DNA from: Clavelina lepadiformis
Taxonomy: Eukaryota > Chordata > Ascidiacea > Aplousobranchia > Clavelinidae
Length of the DNA: 64,000 bases
Direction: 5' to 3'
NCBI RefSeq assembly: GCF_947623445.1
Contig: NC_135247.1
Span: forward strand, 17,734,501 to 17,798,500
The position numbers and the translations under genes are program-made. The notes below the pieces were generated by a model. That model was not told the DNA's origin and did no database searches. It was given only the letters and a program-made list of their open reading frames with translations. Positions 61,256 to 64,000 of this stretch are shown piece by piece; position 1 is the first letter of the stretch, and each line of letters begins with the position of its first letter.

Positions 61256-63582
61256 ATGCTGACAAAGAAGAAAGTATTTACGCTTGGTTTGCTTGCTGCG
61301 TTGTTGACACTGACTTCAGGAAATGGTAAGGCTTAAATGTAATTGTTGTGCCACTTGTAGGTTTCAAAAGATTAAGGATTACAATTGTAGGGACTATTAC
61401 GCATGTTGCATGGCGTTATTTTGAGCTAAGTTTTTTTGCTCAGACCCGATGTAGGAATAACGTGTTAGGCTAATTGCTTTTCTGGGATAAGTGATCGTTG
61501 AGTTGCAGTCAAGGTGTGGACCGAATTGCCTTCGATAAATGTGATGCCGTTTATCAGACATCTTCTTGTAATTCTTCTACGTGTTCTTGGTCGCTTTGTT
61601 AATGGTTAACCTCCGATTATTATGCTAAGCGCAAATTCATTGGCTTAACAGACCTCAAGGCTATATTATGATGAATCACAGCATAATCTTAACAGCTTCA
61701 CTTGAAGGTATTTCCTCTGCTTGAAGTCTTCTGTCTTTGAAGTCTCAAAACTCAATATTTCTATTCTATTAGGGACAAAACATTGAAATCATAGCTCAAA
61801 CGCACAGTTAACTATATATATAGGAGGGTCGGTTGAAAGTGTCTTTTGTATTGACAGTTATGAATGACATTGCACTAGCAAAGTATGTGTGTCGTTTCAA
61901 ACGTCTGTATACAGTAATGTACTGTGTGTAATGTAAGTAATGTAAGTTATGTATTGTAACAGATAATGTACAGTAATGAAATGCTGTGATTTTTACGAAA
62001 CTTTCTTAGACTTGAAGTCGTTTCGTTATCTGTTTTGCTGGTTTAAATAGCCATAACGGTTTATATAATTTAAGTATTAATTTAAATTCTATTAATCATG
62101 TTCAAAATTTTTGATTTCAAACATATTGTGTTGCTGTAACTTTTTCTCCCATTTCTTTCTCCCAATTCCCATAATAACACTTTTAATTCTTAGTGTTAAG
62201 GAAACTTTATCGGTAAACGTTTTCACCAACAAGTCATAGGATCAATTGTAGTTTCAAAATGTTTTTCTACGAATACGTTTTCTTATAAGTTATTACTTTT
62301 GAATTTTTTGTTTTCTATTAGCGGAATTTACGTGAAAGATGATTTGATTTCTTTTTAAAGAATGGCAGTTTATGTTTACAAAGCTTTTACGTTTTAAATT
62401 TTCTGTTTACGTTTTGTTACTACTGTGCAACTTGCAACGTCTCGTTTCGACTTTCAGCATTTTGAAGTTGAAACTCTTAACCACTAGTTTAAATTCTATC
62501 TTCAGATGACGCCATTTGTGGTCAACAAAGCGAACTCCCGCAAGGTGGACGAATTATTGGGGGGAAAGCTGCAAAATCCAAGTCCTGGCCTTGGCAGGCG
62601 ACCTTGTCATACTTTGACCCAACTGTTTTGGCGGTCAGTACACTTTTCTGTAGCAGCAAAATGACTTTACCTTGGTTATTTAGCAATGAAACTAACACAG
62701 GAGATATACATTGGTATATGACACGGAAAGCTACACACATGCTGCTTTGAAAATGGTTCCAACGTTTACATGTTTACTTCCTAGACGTATCGGCGCACAT
62801 TCGCCGGAGGAAGCTTGATAAATACAAACTGGATCTTGACTGCAGCCCACGTCTTCCAAAACTTTATAAAGGACAAGAATTGGGAAAAAAACGTCATCAT
62901 CACCCTGGGTAAAGAAGATAGAGACTTGGTGTTTAGGCAATACCATTTTTCACACATGGTTCTTGAAATTGTCATGTTAACTTTATAAAACAGAAAACTG
63001 CAATGTGCAAATCAGCATTGTTATGTGCTCAGAGCATATGACCGAGAAGTAATGTGTGATAGTTTCCAGTTAGTTAACTGTTTTGTGCACTTATTACATT
63101 GCATAATACGACTTTTATGTGGGACACTGATATTTTTAGTTTATAATTTAAAGGTAAAATTTGTTAAAAACAAGACTTAATGATACATGTCTTAAAGTCC
63201 GGCATCGATCAAACGACTTTCTGATATTTGTATAATACAGCATCTAACACGCATTTTTGCAAATAATGTGCAGTCATTATAGAATAAAAATTCTATTTTT
63301 ACTACTTTAACATGCCACATTTTCTAGTGATGGAAAACGGTTTTAAAACTAAAACGTATCTACATTTATTTCAACTTTTTATTTTTTGTCTTTTTATAAC
63401 TTATTTAACAGATGCTTGATAAATTTTAATTAACTCTCTGGAAAACTATTTAGGAATTATCGAAATACCAACAACAAGGAGGCCTGGGCTTCCATCTAGT
63501 GTTCAGGTCTTTGACGCTGACATCGTTGTCCAACATCCAAGCTTCACCATAGAAACGTTTGACTACGACGTAGCTTTGGTTG
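61256..63582 (+). CDS. Secreted MASP-like trypsin-family serine protease (5' part, runs off window)
   Basis: Exons found: 61256-61325, 62506-62633, 62785-62908, 63454-63582; phases agree and more exons must lie past 64000. Residues 1-23 form a signal peptide (KKKVFTLGLLAALLTLTSG). Then CGQQSELPQGGR|IIGG gives the activation cleavage after Arg39. The catalytic His88 lies in WILTAAHV and Asp146 in FDYDVALV; the catalytic Ser is outside the window. Both cysteines of the usual histidine loop are replaced (FAGGS for FCGGS, AAHV for AAHC), as in C1s and MASP-3. No CUB or CCP domains precede the protease domain, so it is a short secreted form. It acts outside the cell; the target is unknown. Confidence 0.9.
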
Positions 63583-64000
63583 GTATATTTTTGTGATATT
63601 TACGGTAATTCATGGATTAAGATTACTGTATTATTACATGTTTGTTAAAATTGCATTGACTATCCCATAATGAAGCCCACTACAGGCTTGCTTTATCTTA
63701 TCATGTAATCTTACCCTGTCTGTTATTATCTGCAGAGTGTACACCAAATATAATGCACATGACTCCCTTAATATATAATATTAACATGTAATACCCTTAA
63801 TAATAATATATAATACATTCACTCCCTTAATATAAGAAACTATATTCCCTTTTATCTATCTTTACAAACAAACAAGTCCCTATACAAACGCTAGAAATAT
63901 ACTCGTTTCAATATTTTAACCACGTTATTTGCCGTTAAAAATAGTAGGATGGTTTAGTTTACAGTAGTGTGGATGTTTTATTGTCAGATTAAAGTAGGCA
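63583..64000. other. Intron of the protease gene to the window edge
   Basis: Begins GTATATTT after the Asp exon. AT-rich with repeated ACTCCCTTAATAT words at 63760-63850. No further exon is recognised before the edge. Confidence 0.6.

Overview
This is a 64 kb, AT-rich animal nuclear window. Its genes have 70-100 bp introns with GT-AG junctions, there is an intron-containing tRNA-Leu(CAA), and the proteins resemble an animal D-aspartate/D-amino-acid oxidase, a retinol-dehydrogenase-like SDR and a MASP-type serine protease. The gene content and compactness suggest a tunicate such as Ciona. That assignment is inference, not proof.

Layout. A D-aspartate/D-amino-acid oxidase (DDO/DAO) family is spread over the first 49 kb. 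Copy 1 (4893-6596, minus), copy 2 (14106-15933, minus) and copy 3 (24400-26234, plus) each have seven exons, open reading frames and a C-terminal SKL peroxisomal signal. Copy 4 (42971-44777, plus) has all seven exons but carries a nonsense codon in exon 6. Copy 5 (48614-48837, minus) is a lone, frameshifted exon 7. The flanks form a large inverted structure. The 3' flank of copy 1 (from about 823) is mirrored by the 3' flank of copy 3 (to about 35113). The 2 kb 5' flank of copy 2 (15934-17970) is mirrored by that of copy 3 (22362-24399). Copy 3 therefore looks like an inverted fusion of the copy 1 and copy 2 regions, with the switch inside exon 7. Collapse of two haplotypes into an inverted repeat at assembly is the main alternative.

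Because the two arms are paralogous, each later insertion can be read against an empty site: a 383 bp hAT-like MITE in the left arm, a 2.4 kb TA-flanked DNA transposon in the right arm, and a 3.26 kb block in the right arm bounded by two 457 bp direct TTAA-type elements. The block carries four tandem tRNA-Ser units, a tRNA-Arg(TCT), a tRNA-Leu(CAA), a truncated tRNA-Leu and two minisatellites. It looks like a composite mobile tRNA cassette and is the most interesting feature here.

The right third holds a decayed transposon-like ORF (52.5-53.1 kb), an RDH-like SDR gene (minus, 55061-56970 plus a probable first exon), a stray tRNA-Leu 3' half, a LINE reverse-transcriptase tail, and the first four exons of a secreted MASP-like serine protease that runs off the right edge. 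Long stretches between (6.6-13 kb, 35-43 kb, 45-52 kb, 53-55 kb) contain no recognisable gene.
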